Assembly: GCA_029552745.1 (NCBI GenBank)
Contig: JAKPDK010000152.1
Location: 62,001-126,000 of the forward strand
Reading direction: 5' to 3'
From: Candidatus Hydrogenedentota bacterium
Lineage (GTDB): Bacteria; Hydrogenedentota; Hydrogenedentia; Hydrogenedentales; SLHB01
Length of the DNA: 64,000 bases
The stretch's first letter is position 1. Each line of letters opens with the position of its first letter. The translations under genes were made by a program, and so were the position numbers. Of this stretch, positions 26,610 through 36,001 are shown piece by piece. The notes under the pieces were generated by a model. It had not been told where the DNA came from, ran no database searches, and was given only the letters and a program-made list of their open reading frames with translations.

Positions 26610-29461
26610 TGGGCAGAAGAGTCTGGTAAATCGGGTGTAATAAGAACCAGGGTACCTGTGGGTATTCTAGAATAAGCGGTTATGGCATCACTGTTTCTTA
26701 ACCTGATGCATCCGTGAGATGCCGGGGTGCCTATAAGCTCTTCGCCATTGGTCCCGTGTATGTAGATTTGGCGGCGATACGTATCCACGTCGCCGCCTTT
26801 ATTTTTACCAGACTCTTCGCCGGTTAGAAACAATACTCTTGTTAAAACGAGATCCTCGACAACCGATTGACCGGGCTGCCAGACCTCACAGGTTGGTTTT
26901 CCTGCACGAAACACCCTACCCCAAGGTTCCCCTTCTCCCGCTTTGGAACAAACAGAATGCCAGCCAATGGGGGTTTGATTGCTGTTTAGTCGGTTTCCTG
27001 TGCCAGCGGCTGCAGTGCTGCACGGTGTTTCCCACAAAACCCATTGGTCATTTATGAGTCTGAGTTTTTGTTCCTCCACTGATACCCAAACGGCGAGTTT
27101 TGTTCCTACCCTTTCCTGCCAACCATATTTTTTCAGAAGGTCGGCTTCCCATTCGGTCAAGGTTCGCACGGCTTGCTGAAGTTCCTCCTGGATAAGCACC
27201 GGTATTGATAACGAAGGTTCTGTTACTACAGGGAATCCCGGTGGAACCCGCAGAATGAATCCGTTGGTCGAGTCGTAATTCACGCTAATGAACCCAAAAG
27301 GAAACGGCATTTTTAGGGAAAACGCAGTTAAGTTTTGTGGAACGTGAGGTGAAAACTTGATAGATTTCCACCCGGGTTCGTGTGGGGTGATTCCAACTAA
27401 CCTTTCGGCGATAAGAAATATTGGGCTACTGCTCCAGGGGTGACACCAGCTCGTATTCCATTTTTGCTCAGGTCCCCACACCTCCATGCAGGTTGTCGCG
27501 CCACTCCGCAGCATCTCCACCCATGAGTGTTCATCGGTCGACGTGAGCAAATCAAATCCCAGTCCTGCTGCACCATGTTCATAACACGCCTCAATGACGA
27601 AAGGTGCAATCAAGGGCCCACAAGAAAGGCGTTTTTGTCGTATAAAATCTAAAATGTGACTTCTTTTGTCCTCGGGTACCATTCCAAAAGCCAACGGTAA
27701 AGCATTGGCGTGCAGAGAAGCATGCGATGAACCAGGGGCATCTATGTAAAGTCTTTTTTCCGGATCGTAGTTCTTTCGATTGAAAACATTGCGTACTTGC
27801 TCTGCCTTGGAAAGGTATTCCTGCGCTTGCAGCTCTAGGTTAAATTCCTTGCACAATTTCCCGGCCGTGGATAAGGACGCGTAATAATAAGCATTCAGCA
27901 CCGTGTTTTCTCGGGTCTTGGCATATTCATAATCGTAGTCATCACGTAAATTAGCAGGCCAATCGACAAGCACCCATTTCTCAGTTAGGCCAGACAGTAA
28001 TCCGTCGGCAGATTCATAGTTCTTGAAATAACCAAAAAGTTCGGGAAAACCATCCGCGGCCATTTTTTGGACAAAATAGCGGTCGCCCGTGTAGCGGTAA
28101 TAGTTGGCAAGCATCAAGGGCCAAAGGAGGGAATATTCGGCGATTTCTTGGTGAAAACTACCGGGAGCTACTGCCATCATCCCTGGACAAATGCGTTGAG
28201 AGTACCGGAAGTCCTGAAGCGTTTTTTGGGTAAGACACGGGTCTCCCGTGAGGATTAAGTGAGACCGACTCGTAATGAAAGCGTCGCCAAGATAGGGACC
28301 TTTTTCTCGTGTCGGACAGTCTATAAAAACTCCTTGAGCGCCAAAACGAACGCCGTTCTTGCAAAGCTCCCAAATTGCGGTCAGCTTCTCGTCAGATGAA
28401 GCAAAGAATGAAGAATCGGAGTGAAAAGGATGATGCCGCACCTCAACCCACACCCCAGGCATCTCAGGACTATTCAAAACTTCCACATAGCGGAATCCCT
28501 TGTAGTCATAGAACTCAACCAGGTCTTCTTCTCCAGAAAGAATAACTTGTTCGCGATATTCGCATTTTGCGCGTAAAGAGTATCTGGCTGTACCATCCGC
28601 GTTTAGTTCTTCCGCATGTCTTATCTCAATGATGTGTCCTGCAGGCCCTAAAACTTTAACTCGTGTTGAACCGACTAGCTCCGTACCAAAGTCGAATAGA
28701 TAGTTGCCCGGCGCAATTTCTTTTATGACTGTAGGAGTAGCGCGAAGAACCTGCAATGGGGGAGTGACTGAACGAACAAAAACATGGTCTTGTCGGTCTA
28801 CCAAAGGGTTAAGCCAAGACGAGTCGTCAAAACCGGGTGAGCGCCATCCGATGGGGATCTCGCGCATGTCGATATCTTCCAAAAATTGAGTTTGATATCC
28901 GGTAGTTCGAGAGGAGAAATAGGCCGTAGAACGCCGGCATTTCCAGGATTCGTCCGTGACTATTCGTTGGTTCGTTCCGTCTTCAAACGCGATATCCAGA
29001 AGGGCAATGAGTCCCGACCGATTATCCGCACTGTTCCATACACGGTTTCGAAGTCCCTGGTAATACACATGAGCAGCCAAGCAGTTCGTGCCTGTAAGAA
29101 GTTCGGAAGTTATGTCCAATGTGTAAAAAGGATGCGCGAAGGGGTACGCAGGGGCAGGTCCCTGAAACACATATGCTCCGTTGACATAAAAACGAACGTA
29201 ATCATCTGCTGTGACATGAAGTTTAGCTCGAACAGGCTTCTTGGACAACACAAACTCTTTTCGGAAGTAGGTATGAACATTTTGAGGGCCGGTGGAGTTC
29301 GGCAGCTCGTCTTTGCCTTTTTTGAAGTAATCTATTACCGGGATATTTCGAAATATGGGATCTCGAATCCATACTGCCTCATCCAAGACTTCTCCGACAC
29401 ATGGAAAACAAAACAAGACACCTATCCCAAGGAGTAAAATAATGAACAAATAAAGTGGCAC
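26606..29461 (-). CDS. GH78 alpha-L-rhamnosidase-like/L,D-transpeptidase fusion
   Basis: A 951-residue exported protein with a signal peptide (about 1-23). Residues about 60-340 match the N-terminal beta domains of bacterial alpha-L-rhamnosidases, and 350-770 the (alpha/alpha)6 catalytic domain and C-terminal beta domain: [14 protein letters not shown] (391 region) is a variant of the family's catalytic loop, and [10 protein letters not shown] (656 region) carries the second conserved Glu. After a helical linker (about 755-785), residues 788-945 form a YkuD L,D-transpeptidase domain with H902 (IHGTNG) and the catalytic motif SHGCIRLRN, Cys918. Reading frame is unbroken. The start is GTG with AGGTGAT upstream. 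The enzyme half should cleave rhamnosides; the second half should crosslink or modify peptidoglycan, or tether the protein to it. Confidence 0.88.
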   Translation of the reverse strand: MPLYLFIILLLGIGVLFCFPCVGEVLDEAVWIRDPIFRNIPVIDYFKKGKDELPNSTGPQNVHTYFRKEFVLSKKPVRAKLHVTADDYVRFYVNGAYVFQGPAPAYPFAHPFYTLDITSELLTGTNCLAAHVYYQGLRNRVWNSADNRSGLIALLDIAFEDGTNQRIVTDESWKCRRSTAYFSSRTTGYQTQFLEDIDMREIPIGWRSPGFDDSSWLNPLVDRQDHVFVRSVTPPLQVLRATPTVIKEIAPGNYLFDFGTELVGSTRVKVLGPAGHIIEIRHAEELNADGTARYSLRAKCEYREQVILSGEEDLVEFYDYKGFRYVEVLNSPEMPGVWVEVRHHPFHSDSSFFASSDEKLTAIWELCKNGVRFGAQGVFIDCPTREKGPYLGDAFITSRSHLILTGDPCLTQKTLQDFRYSQRICPGMMAVAPGSFHQEIAEYSLLWPLMLANYYRYTGDRYFVQKMAADGFPELFGYFKNYESADGLLSGLTEKWVLVDWPANLRDDYDYEYAKTRENTVLNAYYYASLSTAGKLCKEFNLELQAQEYLSKAEQVRNVFNRKNYDPEKRLYIDAPGSSHASLHANALPLAFGMVPEDKRSHILDFIRQKRLSCGPLIAPFVIEACYEHGAAGLGFDLLTSTDEHSWVEMLRSGATTCMEVWGPEQKWNTSWCHPWSSSPIFLIAERLVGITPHEPGWKSIKFSPHVPQNLTAFSLKMPFPFGFISVNYDSTNGFILRVPPGFPVVTEPSLSIPVLIQEELQQAVRTLTEWEADLLKKYGWQERVGTKLAVWVSVEEQKLRLINDQWVLWETPCSTAAAGTGNRLNSNQTPIGWHSVCSKAGEGEPWGRVFRAGKPTCEVWQPGQSVVEDLVLTRVLFLTGEESGKNKGGDVDTYRRQIYIHGTNGEELIGTPASHGCIRLRNSDAITAYSRIPTGTLVLITPDLPDSSAH

Positions 29462-29546
29462 GTTATCACCTCTGTTGGAACTCTTTCTGATATTATGGGT
29501 TCCACATTACGAGAACCATGAGAGTCAATTCAAAAGGGTAGATATT

Positions 29547-30509
29547 ATGAACTCCGGGACTCAAGTTGGACTATGTTTGTTGACGATTCTGCCCCATTTT
29601 TTAGCAATGGGAGAACTTGAACCTCGTAAAGAGGTCTCACACGGGGCGATAGAACATGATGGTCTAAAAAGAACCTTCAGGTTTGTCCTTCCGACGAATA
29701 CCGCCCACGGAAAAAGTTTACCTTTAGTCTTGGTATTGCATGGTGGTTTTGGGACAGGCGAAAAAATGGCAAAACTGTCGGGTTTTGACATTCTCGCCAG
29801 ACGTGAAGGATTCATTGTAGTTTATCCTGACGGAGTTAATCGGCATTGGAATGACGGGCGAGGACAACATTCCGATGCAGATGATGTCGGCTTTATACGT
29901 AAACTGATAGACCATTTCATAGGTAGATTTGGAGCGGACCCTACCCGTGTTTATGTCACCGGTGCCTCGAATGGCGGCATGATGGCTCTTCGGCTTGCTT
30001 GTGAGTTGTCGGATAAAATCGCTGCGGTTGCCCCTGTAATTGCTTCCATGCCCGAACCTCTTATCGGGATGTGTCGACCGACTCATCCCATGCCGGTTCT
30101 TATCATGAACGGGGAACAGGATCCCCTTGTACCATGGAACGGTGGAGAAGTCCGTTTTCAAAGGCGAAAACTTGGAAAGGTCGTATCCACTCCGAACACG
30201 GTTTCATTTTGGGTTCGATATAATGGGTGTCAATCGGAGCCTCGTGTGGAATTCTTGCCTGACCTTTCCCCAGGCGACGGAACCAGAATTCGTGTGGAAC
30301 GTTACGATGGGGGACGTGAGGGCAGTGAAGTTGTCCTTTACGCAGTGGAGGGCGGAGGTCACACCTGGCCGGGAGGACCTTCCTATTTGCCAAAGTGGCT
30401 GATAGGAAAGACAAGCCGAGATATTCAGGCGTCTGAGGTCATTTGGGATTTTTTCAAAAAACATAGCCGCTGCATACAAAGCTCTAAAGACTCATCAGTT
30501 GAACGCTAA
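29547..30509 (+). CDS. Secreted PHB-depolymerase/feruloyl-esterase-like hydrolase
   Basis: A 320-residue alpha/beta hydrolase of the polyhydroxybutyrate depolymerase/LpqC-like esterase type. A signal peptide (about 1-22) precedes PLVLVLHGGFGTGE (oxyanion region), the nucleophile elbow TGASNGGMMA with Ser, an acid in NGEQDPLVPW and the His in GGGHTWPGG. The usual substrates of this family are polyesters or feruloyl/acetyl groups on plant polysaccharides, and the surrounding glycosidase genes favour the latter. I chose the ATG at 29547, which begins the signal peptide; an upstream start at 29475 adds 24 poorly typical residues. It diverges from the GH78 fusion gene. Confidence 0.82.
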   Translation: MNSGTQVGLCLLTILPHFLAMGELEPRKEVSHGAIEHDGLKRTFRFVLPTNTAHGKSLPLVLVLHGGFGTGEKMAKLSGFDILARREGFIVVYPDGVNRHWNDGRGQHSDADDVGFIRKLIDHFIGRFGADPTRVYVTGASNGGMMALRLACELSDKIAAVAPVIASMPEPLIGMCRPTHPMPVLIMNGEQDPLVPWNGGEVRFQRRKLGKVVSTPNTVSFWVRYNGCQSEPRVEFLPDLSPGDGTRIRVERYDGGREGSEVVLYAVEGGGHTWPGGPSYLPKWLIGKTSRDIQASEVIWDFFKKHSRCIQSSKDSSVER

Positions 30510-30536
30510 CCCCCTCTGACTCTAAACTCGGACTCT

Positions 30537-32063
30537 ATGAAAGGCCCTCGGAAAAGTTTCTTTGTCCAATTACGATTGCGTCACCCGGTGGTGTACGACT
30601 TCGTATCGATGGCGTTCTACGTTTTATTCGTTTACGGTCTCGGACTGGGGATCTCGCCATTAGGACGCGATTATGCGACCCTTGCGGAACCCTTTCGTCA
30701 TTTGCCTCGGTTCAGTGCTCTTGTCCTGGCTGCGGAGATTGAGCATTTTGGTGACAATGTCGTCCTCTATCATCTTCTGAATTTGGCTTTGCTTTATGGG
30801 TGTATGCTTTTTCTTTCTGTGCTCTCGGCACGTCTTTTCCGCGCTCCTTTCTGGCTCGGCACGTTGACCGCGACTTTATTCATGGCAAACCCCGCCTATG
30901 GAGAAGCGGTCCTGAATGTCACCGGGATTTCAGATCTCTTGCCGTGTTTTTGGGGACTTTTGGCGATAACCGTAATTTGTTTAGGAAAATCTCCGAAACC
31001 TGTTTTCAAGGTTCTTGTTGAAATTATCCTCTTGCTTGTTGCCAGCATTCCTTTCCCAACGAACGCATTGCTGCCCTGGGTGGCTGTCGTCGCAGAATAT
31101 GGGTTGAGAAAGCCTAACGAGAGACGTCCATTTCGGTTAATAGGTTATTCTCTTTGCGGTCTGTTTTCGACTCTGTTTCACAGTCGGTTTGTCTTTTTGA
31201 CCGGAGGAACACTTATCGATCGTTTCGCGCCTTTGTATTTCTTGTTCTATCCGTTGGGCTTACTTCCCAAGACCGCTTATGCATTACATGAACACGCTTG
31301 GCTGGGATGGATTAGTGCGCTGGTAATTCTCGCTGTCATTGTCGGTATTGCTCGTAAAACGCAGAATAAAATCTTTCTTTTCGGAATCATGGCATGTGGC
31401 ATAGTGAGGGCTGCCGGCAGTGTTCGGCAAATTGATCCCGTTCATCTGATCGGGGCAGGACAGTTGTTACTGCCTAGTGCCTTTTACCATCTGGGTCTCA
31501 TCGGTTTGATATCGCGTATGATGGAGAATCCCAAATGGCGCGTGACACTGACGTCAGCGACTACCATTTGGTGTGTAGTCTATTTTGCTATTCAAATCAA
31601 TCAGGTTGTTATCTGGCGCCAGGCTTCCAAATACGTCGAGGGGTTTAAGAAGGAATGCAATCAGGCCGCCTCGGTCGCTCCTGACCAGGAAATAGTCATT
31701 TGCCCTGATTTCCTTTACTACAGAGGTGCTCCCGTGTGTCTATCTGAAGCCATATCTTATGACACGCCTTTTTCTAACCGTGTGCGTTGGACCAACCTAC
31801 TGGTCATGAACTATTTTCCTGTCCGTCAGATGAAATGGAAGATCGAAAACTGGTCAGAGCGTGAAGCACAGATTGTAGTGTCGGGGGTGAGACCCGTCGA
31901 TGTGGCATGTGCACCGGACTTTGCGCTTGCAAAACGTAATCAACCCGTAAAGACAGTTGGTGGAGAAGCAGAATTGGTCGACGTAAGCGCTGATAGATTC
32001 CGATTGATGGTCCATTTCTCAAGACCCTTGCGGCGAGACGCAGTACTTCCGTCAGAACCCTAA
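30537..32063 (+). CDS. Polytopic membrane protein, GT-C-like
   Basis: A 508-residue protein with about nine to ten hydrophobic segments over residues 20-365 and a soluble C-terminal region of about 140 residues. The overall layout, including an early loop (GRDYATLAEPFRHLP) and the segment ANPAYGEAVLNVTGISDLL, resembles membrane glycosyltransferases of the GT-C fold found in this bacterial group, but the Asp/Glu pair that would define a donor site is not clear. I do not assign a function. It lies 27 bases after the esterase gene and 34 before the heparinase-like gene, probably one operon. Confidence 0.65.
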   Translation: MKGPRKSFFVQLRLRHPVVYDFVSMAFYVLFVYGLGLGISPLGRDYATLAEPFRHLPRFSALVLAAEIEHFGDNVVLYHLLNLALLYGCMLFLSVLSARLFRAPFWLGTLTATLFMANPAYGEAVLNVTGISDLLPCFWGLLAITVICLGKSPKPVFKVLVEIILLLVASIPFPTNALLPWVAVVAEYGLRKPNERRPFRLIGYSLCGLFSTLFHSRFVFLTGGTLIDRFAPLYFLFYPLGLLPKTAYALHEHAWLGWISALVILAVIVGIARKTQNKIFLFGIMACGIVRAAGSVRQIDPVHLIGAGQLLLPSAFYHLGLIGLISRMMENPKWRVTLTSATTIWCVVYFAIQINQVVIWRQASKYVEGFKKECNQAASVAPDQEIVICPDFLYYRGAPVCLSEAISYDTPFSNRVRWTNLLVMNYFPVRQMKWKIENWSEREAQIVVSGVRPVDVACAPDFALAKRNQPVKTVGGEAELVDVSADRFRLMVHFSRPLRRDAVLPSEP

Positions 32064-32097
32064 GTTCGTTTTAGGCTGAATTCACCAAGGAGTGAAG

Positions 32098-34569
32098 TTG
32101 ACCGTGTCATTTCTGGGCTTTCTCCCAATGGTCCTCGTGATCACGTATCCTTCTTCTGTTTATCCGCCTGATTACAAGTCGGAACAGGCGAATTCGCTGA
32201 GAGAGTTGGTCGCGCCGGCGCTTGATTTGTCTTTGGAAGCGTTGATGGAAATTGTGCCCACTCAATCTGGGATTTTTTTCTGTGGTTGTCCAAACTGCAA
32301 GGGGGGTTCTCATGGGGCAGGAGTGATGACCTGGAGGCTTGGGATGGGGGATTCTGTGAAGTGTAAGTACTGCGGCATACTCTTCCCGAATACGCAATTT
32401 CCTGAAAACCAAGAACTGGTTATCCGCGCACCCAGCGGCGCTAGACAGGTTTATCGTTGGTATAAAGCTCCTGACGGTTTGGAGTACCACTTCCAGGGAA
32501 GGGCTTTATATGAGCGTTACCTCTGGTGCGAGAAAATGGCTTATCTGTTAGCGAATATCTATGCCCTTACGGGCGATGCCCAATGCGGAGACCGTGCAGC
32601 AGTTGTTCTTGGCCGTTTCGCACAAGTCTTCCCTGATTACGCGGTGAGATACAACTATCCTTTTCAACCAGTGAAATTTTTCCCTGCCGACCAGAAATTC
32701 CCTTACGAAGGCGTCACAGAGCCATACCGTGGCGCTAAACTGAACTGGTGGGCCTACGCCGACATTCCCGAAAGACTGGCGCGTGCTTACGATCTCTTGC
32801 GTGATGGAGACTCGTTTGAAAGAAATGCAAACCTTCTTGGACAAGATATCCGTGCAAGAGTCGAAAAAGATTTGCTTCGTCTTGCTTATGATTTCACAAA
32901 TGCTAACCCGGACCTTCTTACCAATATGATGCCCGGGACTTATCGAGATATGATTGTCGTGGGGCGAATTCTGAAGGATCCTGCCATTGTCCACGACACG
33001 ATCCAAAGGTTCCAGAAATTCATCAATTCCACTTTCACAATGGATGGGTGGTGGAAGGAGCTTACCCCGAGTTACCACTGGCAAGTAGTCAATTCACTGT
33101 TGGGCGTGGTGCAGGCAGCGCAGGGATATACTGATCCCCCTGATTGGTCATGCAATAGGTTTGATTCCCTGGATTTGGCAATCACTTCAGACTTATTGCA
33201 AAAGGCTATCGAGGTGGGTTCTCAAGCTGTTCTGCCTGATGGACGACTCATTCCGATAAACGACACATGGGCAAAAGATCGCCGCGAGCCCTTAGAAACG
33301 TCGGTGTCGCATTTGTGGCAGGGCATGGGGCACGCAGTCCTAGCAGATGGAGACGGAGACAAACAATTTCAGGTTCACCTGAACTGGAGCGGAGCGTATG
33401 GGCACAGTCATGCCGACAACGGCTCCATCCTACTCTGGTCTTTTGGCAAGGAAATGCTGTCGGACATAGGTTATACCCACACGAAATACAGAAACTGGAC
33501 AATCAACACGGCTTCACACAATACCGTGGTGGTGGATTGCAGGTCTCAACTTTTGGGAAACCCTGAGAATCCTTCCACGGGTAACCTCCTCTTCTATGAC
33601 GATACAGATCCTCAAGTCAAGATTATCGAAGCGGATGTTTCTCCGGCCTATCCGGCTTGCAGCGTGTATCGCAGATGTCTACTATCCATTCAGCCTGCGC
33701 CCGGGGAGCACTATGTTCTTGACATTTTTGACGTGGAAGGTGGACAGCTGCACGACTACTTTTTGCACGGTAGTGCGGATGAAGAAGGAGTTTTTGAAAG
33801 TGACTTTTCTTCGACGGAGAAGGTAGATTCTCTTGTTCCTGACTGGGGTGGGCAAGAGGAATATATAGGCGAGAATTGTCTAGACCTTTCTGGGGAACGT
33901 TTTCACCCGTATATGTTTTTAAAAAATATTGTGAGAAGCCCGTTGGAGTCTTCCGGCACTGTTTCTTGGCGATATGAGGCAGTCGGATTGCGTATTCACG
34001 TCTTTCCCGAACCAGGAATGGAGCTGTACACCTTTCGATCGCCTTCAATAAGGCCTGCTGAAGAAGACAACCGACTTTTGGACAGTGCTTTTCGGCGAGG
34101 TTTTCTCATCAGGCACCGTGGTCCAGTCAGCAAATTTGTTTTGCTTCTGGAACCTTTTCAAGAGATGCCCTGGATAACTTCGGCAAAGGCAACTACGGAT
34201 GGCATAGTGGTACAACACAAGGTTTCTCAAGAAACAATTTCATGGAACAATGACCGGCTTGTTGTCGAGTCTACTGCAGGTTGGAAATACGATTCAGGCG
34301 TCAGTAAGGAATTTGGATTTACGGCGGTTAGCCGGCAGAAACCCTTTGCGTTGGTGGCGGCTGAAGAAGCCGTTTCTACGAATTTTGTCCGCGTTTCATT
34401 TGGAAAAAGAAGCATCGGTTATCGTGTGCGAGGATCAGAGGGAAACAAATTCTTACTTGAAGATGATCCCGGGTTTGAAATCGATGCCGCGTCGGGTTCC
34501 TCGCGGTTGGCATATTTTCCCTTTACAGAGTTTCATGAGATGCCCCGTCTGATAGTCCGTGTCAAATAG
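32098..34569 (+). CDS. Heparinase II/III-like polysaccharide lyase
   Basis: An exported protein of about 823 residues: hydrophobic leader, an N-terminal part with a four-Cys zinc-ribbon-like insertion (CGCPNC ... CKYC) seen in many environmental heparinase II/III proteins, an alpha-helical toroid with LLANIYALTGD and YRDMIVVGRILKDP, and the heparinase II/III-like beta domain with WSGAYGHSHADNGSILLW and NTASHNTVVVD, where the His residues are expected active-site groups. The natural substrate is an acidic polysaccharide, identity unknown. Start choice: AAGGAG lies at 32087-32092, so TTG at 32098 (five bases) or GTG at 32104 is more likely than the GTG at 32092 that overlaps it. Confidence 0.8.
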   Translation: MTVSFLGFLPMVLVITYPSSVYPPDYKSEQANSLRELVAPALDLSLEALMEIVPTQSGIFFCGCPNCKGGSHGAGVMTWRLGMGDSVKCKYCGILFPNTQFPENQELVIRAPSGARQVYRWYKAPDGLEYHFQGRALYERYLWCEKMAYLLANIYALTGDAQCGDRAAVVLGRFAQVFPDYAVRYNYPFQPVKFFPADQKFPYEGVTEPYRGAKLNWWAYADIPERLARAYDLLRDGDSFERNANLLGQDIRARVEKDLLRLAYDFTNANPDLLTNMMPGTYRDMIVVGRILKDPAIVHDTIQRFQKFINSTFTMDGWWKELTPSYHWQVVNSLLGVVQAAQGYTDPPDWSCNRFDSLDLAITSDLLQKAIEVGSQAVLPDGRLIPINDTWAKDRREPLETSVSHLWQGMGHAVLADGDGDKQFQVHLNWSGAYGHSHADNGSILLWSFGKEMLSDIGYTHTKYRNWTINTASHNTVVVDCRSQLLGNPENPSTGNLLFYDDTDPQVKIIEADVSPAYPACSVYRRCLLSIQPAPGEHYVLDIFDVEGGQLHDYFLHGSADEEGVFESDFSSTEKVDSLVPDWGGQEEYIGENCLDLSGERFHPYMFLKNIVRSPLESSGTVSWRYEAVGLRIHVFPEPGMELYTFRSPSIRPAEEDNRLLDSAFRRGFLIRHRGPVSKFVLLLEPFQEMPWITSAKATTDGIVVQHKVSQETISWNNDRLVVESTAGWKYDSGVSKEFGFTAVSRQKPFALVAAEEAVSTNFVRVSFGKRSIGYRVRGSEGNKFLLEDDPGFEIDAASGSSRLAYFPFTEFHEMPRLIVRVK

Positions 34570-34614
34570 AAGACACGGGGTAGCTATTGAACGCAATCCT
34601 GCGCGCTGGAAAAT

Positions 34615-35739
34615 TCATAGAACTTGTGAAATGACACAGGTGAGATACTCCGTCTCAGGCATTGACATCAATACCGGGTGGTCTGGCGAAGCTCCACGAA
34701 CTTCTAGGATGCGTATTTCTTTCCTGGCGGAACGCGCGGCTCGTTTCAACGCCTCCAAGAAATCCATACGGCTTACGGCATGAGAGCATGATGACGTTAT
34801 GAGGATACCTCCGCTTGTTAAGGCGTCGAGGGCAGTACGGTTTAACGCTTGATGAAATGAAATCGCTTTGTTTCGATGGCTTTCGGACTTGGCTAGCGCC
34901 GGCGGGTCAAGAAAGACCGCCTCATAAGGACCACTTTCCGCAAGGACTGCAGCCACATCTCCGCAATGAAATTGACACGCCGTCGCTACGCCGTTTATTT
35001 CGGCGTTTCTTTGAGCCATTTCGATCGCTTTTGCGGAGGAGTCGACCCCGAACACCGAATGCGCGCCTGCACGTGCCGCCAAGCAACTCCATAGTCCGAG
35101 ATAGCAATGGCCATCGAAGACACGCTTTCCAGAAAGGTATCTCATAGCAGCAAGACTATTCTCCCGTTGGTCTAAAAAAAGGCCCGTCTTTTGAGGGTTG
35201 TCTAGGTCTACACTCAGTCGGAGACCATTGACTTCTACCAAAACAGTGGATGGAACGTCACCAAACGTGAATACCTGGCCACGAATTTCCATACGTACCC
35301 CGCGAATTTCGTTGTAGGAAAGCCACGCGTCCGCAAGAAGATTTGCATGATGTACATAAAAGGTGCATGTGCTTTTCGCCACAACTACTTCAGAATAACG
35401 GTCTGCAGTCAACCCAGGCAATTTGTCGCTTTCCCCGTGTATCCACCGATATACCAATTCCCTCGGATATAAAAGCCTGCGTAAGTAAAGCGCCTCGGAA
35501 AGCCGTTTGGCGAAGAAAGGTAGGCTGATTTCCTGTTGGTGGCGTGAAAGAATTCGAACAGCGATACCGCCTTCTGTTTGGTAAAACCCCCTTCCAACAA
35601 AGCGGCCATTCGCAGAAAAGACATCAACAATTTCGCCATCGTCTGCCGAAATATCCGTGGCTAATTCGTTGCGAAAGACCCAAAGGTGTCCTCGTAAAAT
35701 TCTCTTTTCTTCATTTGGCTTCAGTGTTAGATTTTTCAT
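34615..35739 (-). CDS. rlmI: RlmI-like 23S rRNA (cytosine-C5) methyltransferase
   Basis: A 374-residue class I methyltransferase of the RlmI (YccW) type, which methylates C1962 of 23S rRNA. An N-terminal PUA domain (about 1-75, RGHLWVFRNEL...) is followed by the central domain and the SAM domain: NPQKTGLFLDQREN (motif X region), VFDGHCYLGLWS (motif I), a ribose-binding acid in GVDSSAKAIE, and motif IV FLDPPAL. TSSCSHAVS near the end carries the cysteine expected at motif VI. 374 residues is near the family norm. Motif I has YLGLWS where most members have YTGGFS, a small divergence. It stands alone, ending 46 bases from the heparinase gene. Confidence 0.85.
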   Translation of the reverse strand: MKNLTLKPNEEKRILRGHLWVFRNELATDISADDGEIVDVFSANGRFVGRGFYQTEGGIAVRILSRHQQEISLPFFAKRLSEALYLRRLLYPRELVYRWIHGESDKLPGLTADRYSEVVVAKSTCTFYVHHANLLADAWLSYNEIRGVRMEIRGQVFTFGDVPSTVLVEVNGLRLSVDLDNPQKTGLFLDQRENSLAAMRYLSGKRVFDGHCYLGLWSCLAARAGAHSVFGVDSSAKAIEMAQRNAEINGVATACQFHCGDVAAVLAESGPYEAVFLDPPALAKSESHRNKAISFHQALNRTALDALTSGGILITSSCSHAVSRMDFLEALKRAARSARKEIRILEVRGASPDHPVLMSMPETEYLTCVISQVL

Positions 35740-36001
35740 GTTATTAAAATAGCTCCTGGCGAGATTCGTTCGTTATTTCAGTCGACGACTTCTTAGGAAG
35801 CATAGCATACATTCGCGGCAATTTGAGCACGTAACGGGTTTCGGGTAAAAAACATGCAATTTGAAAATAGATTCCCGGAACCCGAAAGGCATTTGCGGTG
35901 TTTAAATAGACGGGATGGTCTGTCTTCAGCATAATTTACTGCAGACAGCTCCCATAAAGCAGTGCTCCGAAGACTATTTAGCCTAAACCAGGGTAAGGAT
36001 C

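Noticed and set aside
28886-29437. 183-residue reading frame on + opposite the GH78 fusion
   Set aside because: Shadow of a well-supported gene.
35744-35932. 62-residue reading frame on - between rlmI and the efflux operon
   Set aside because: No ribosome-binding site, no hydrophobic or recognisable pattern; left out though it ends four bases before rlmI.
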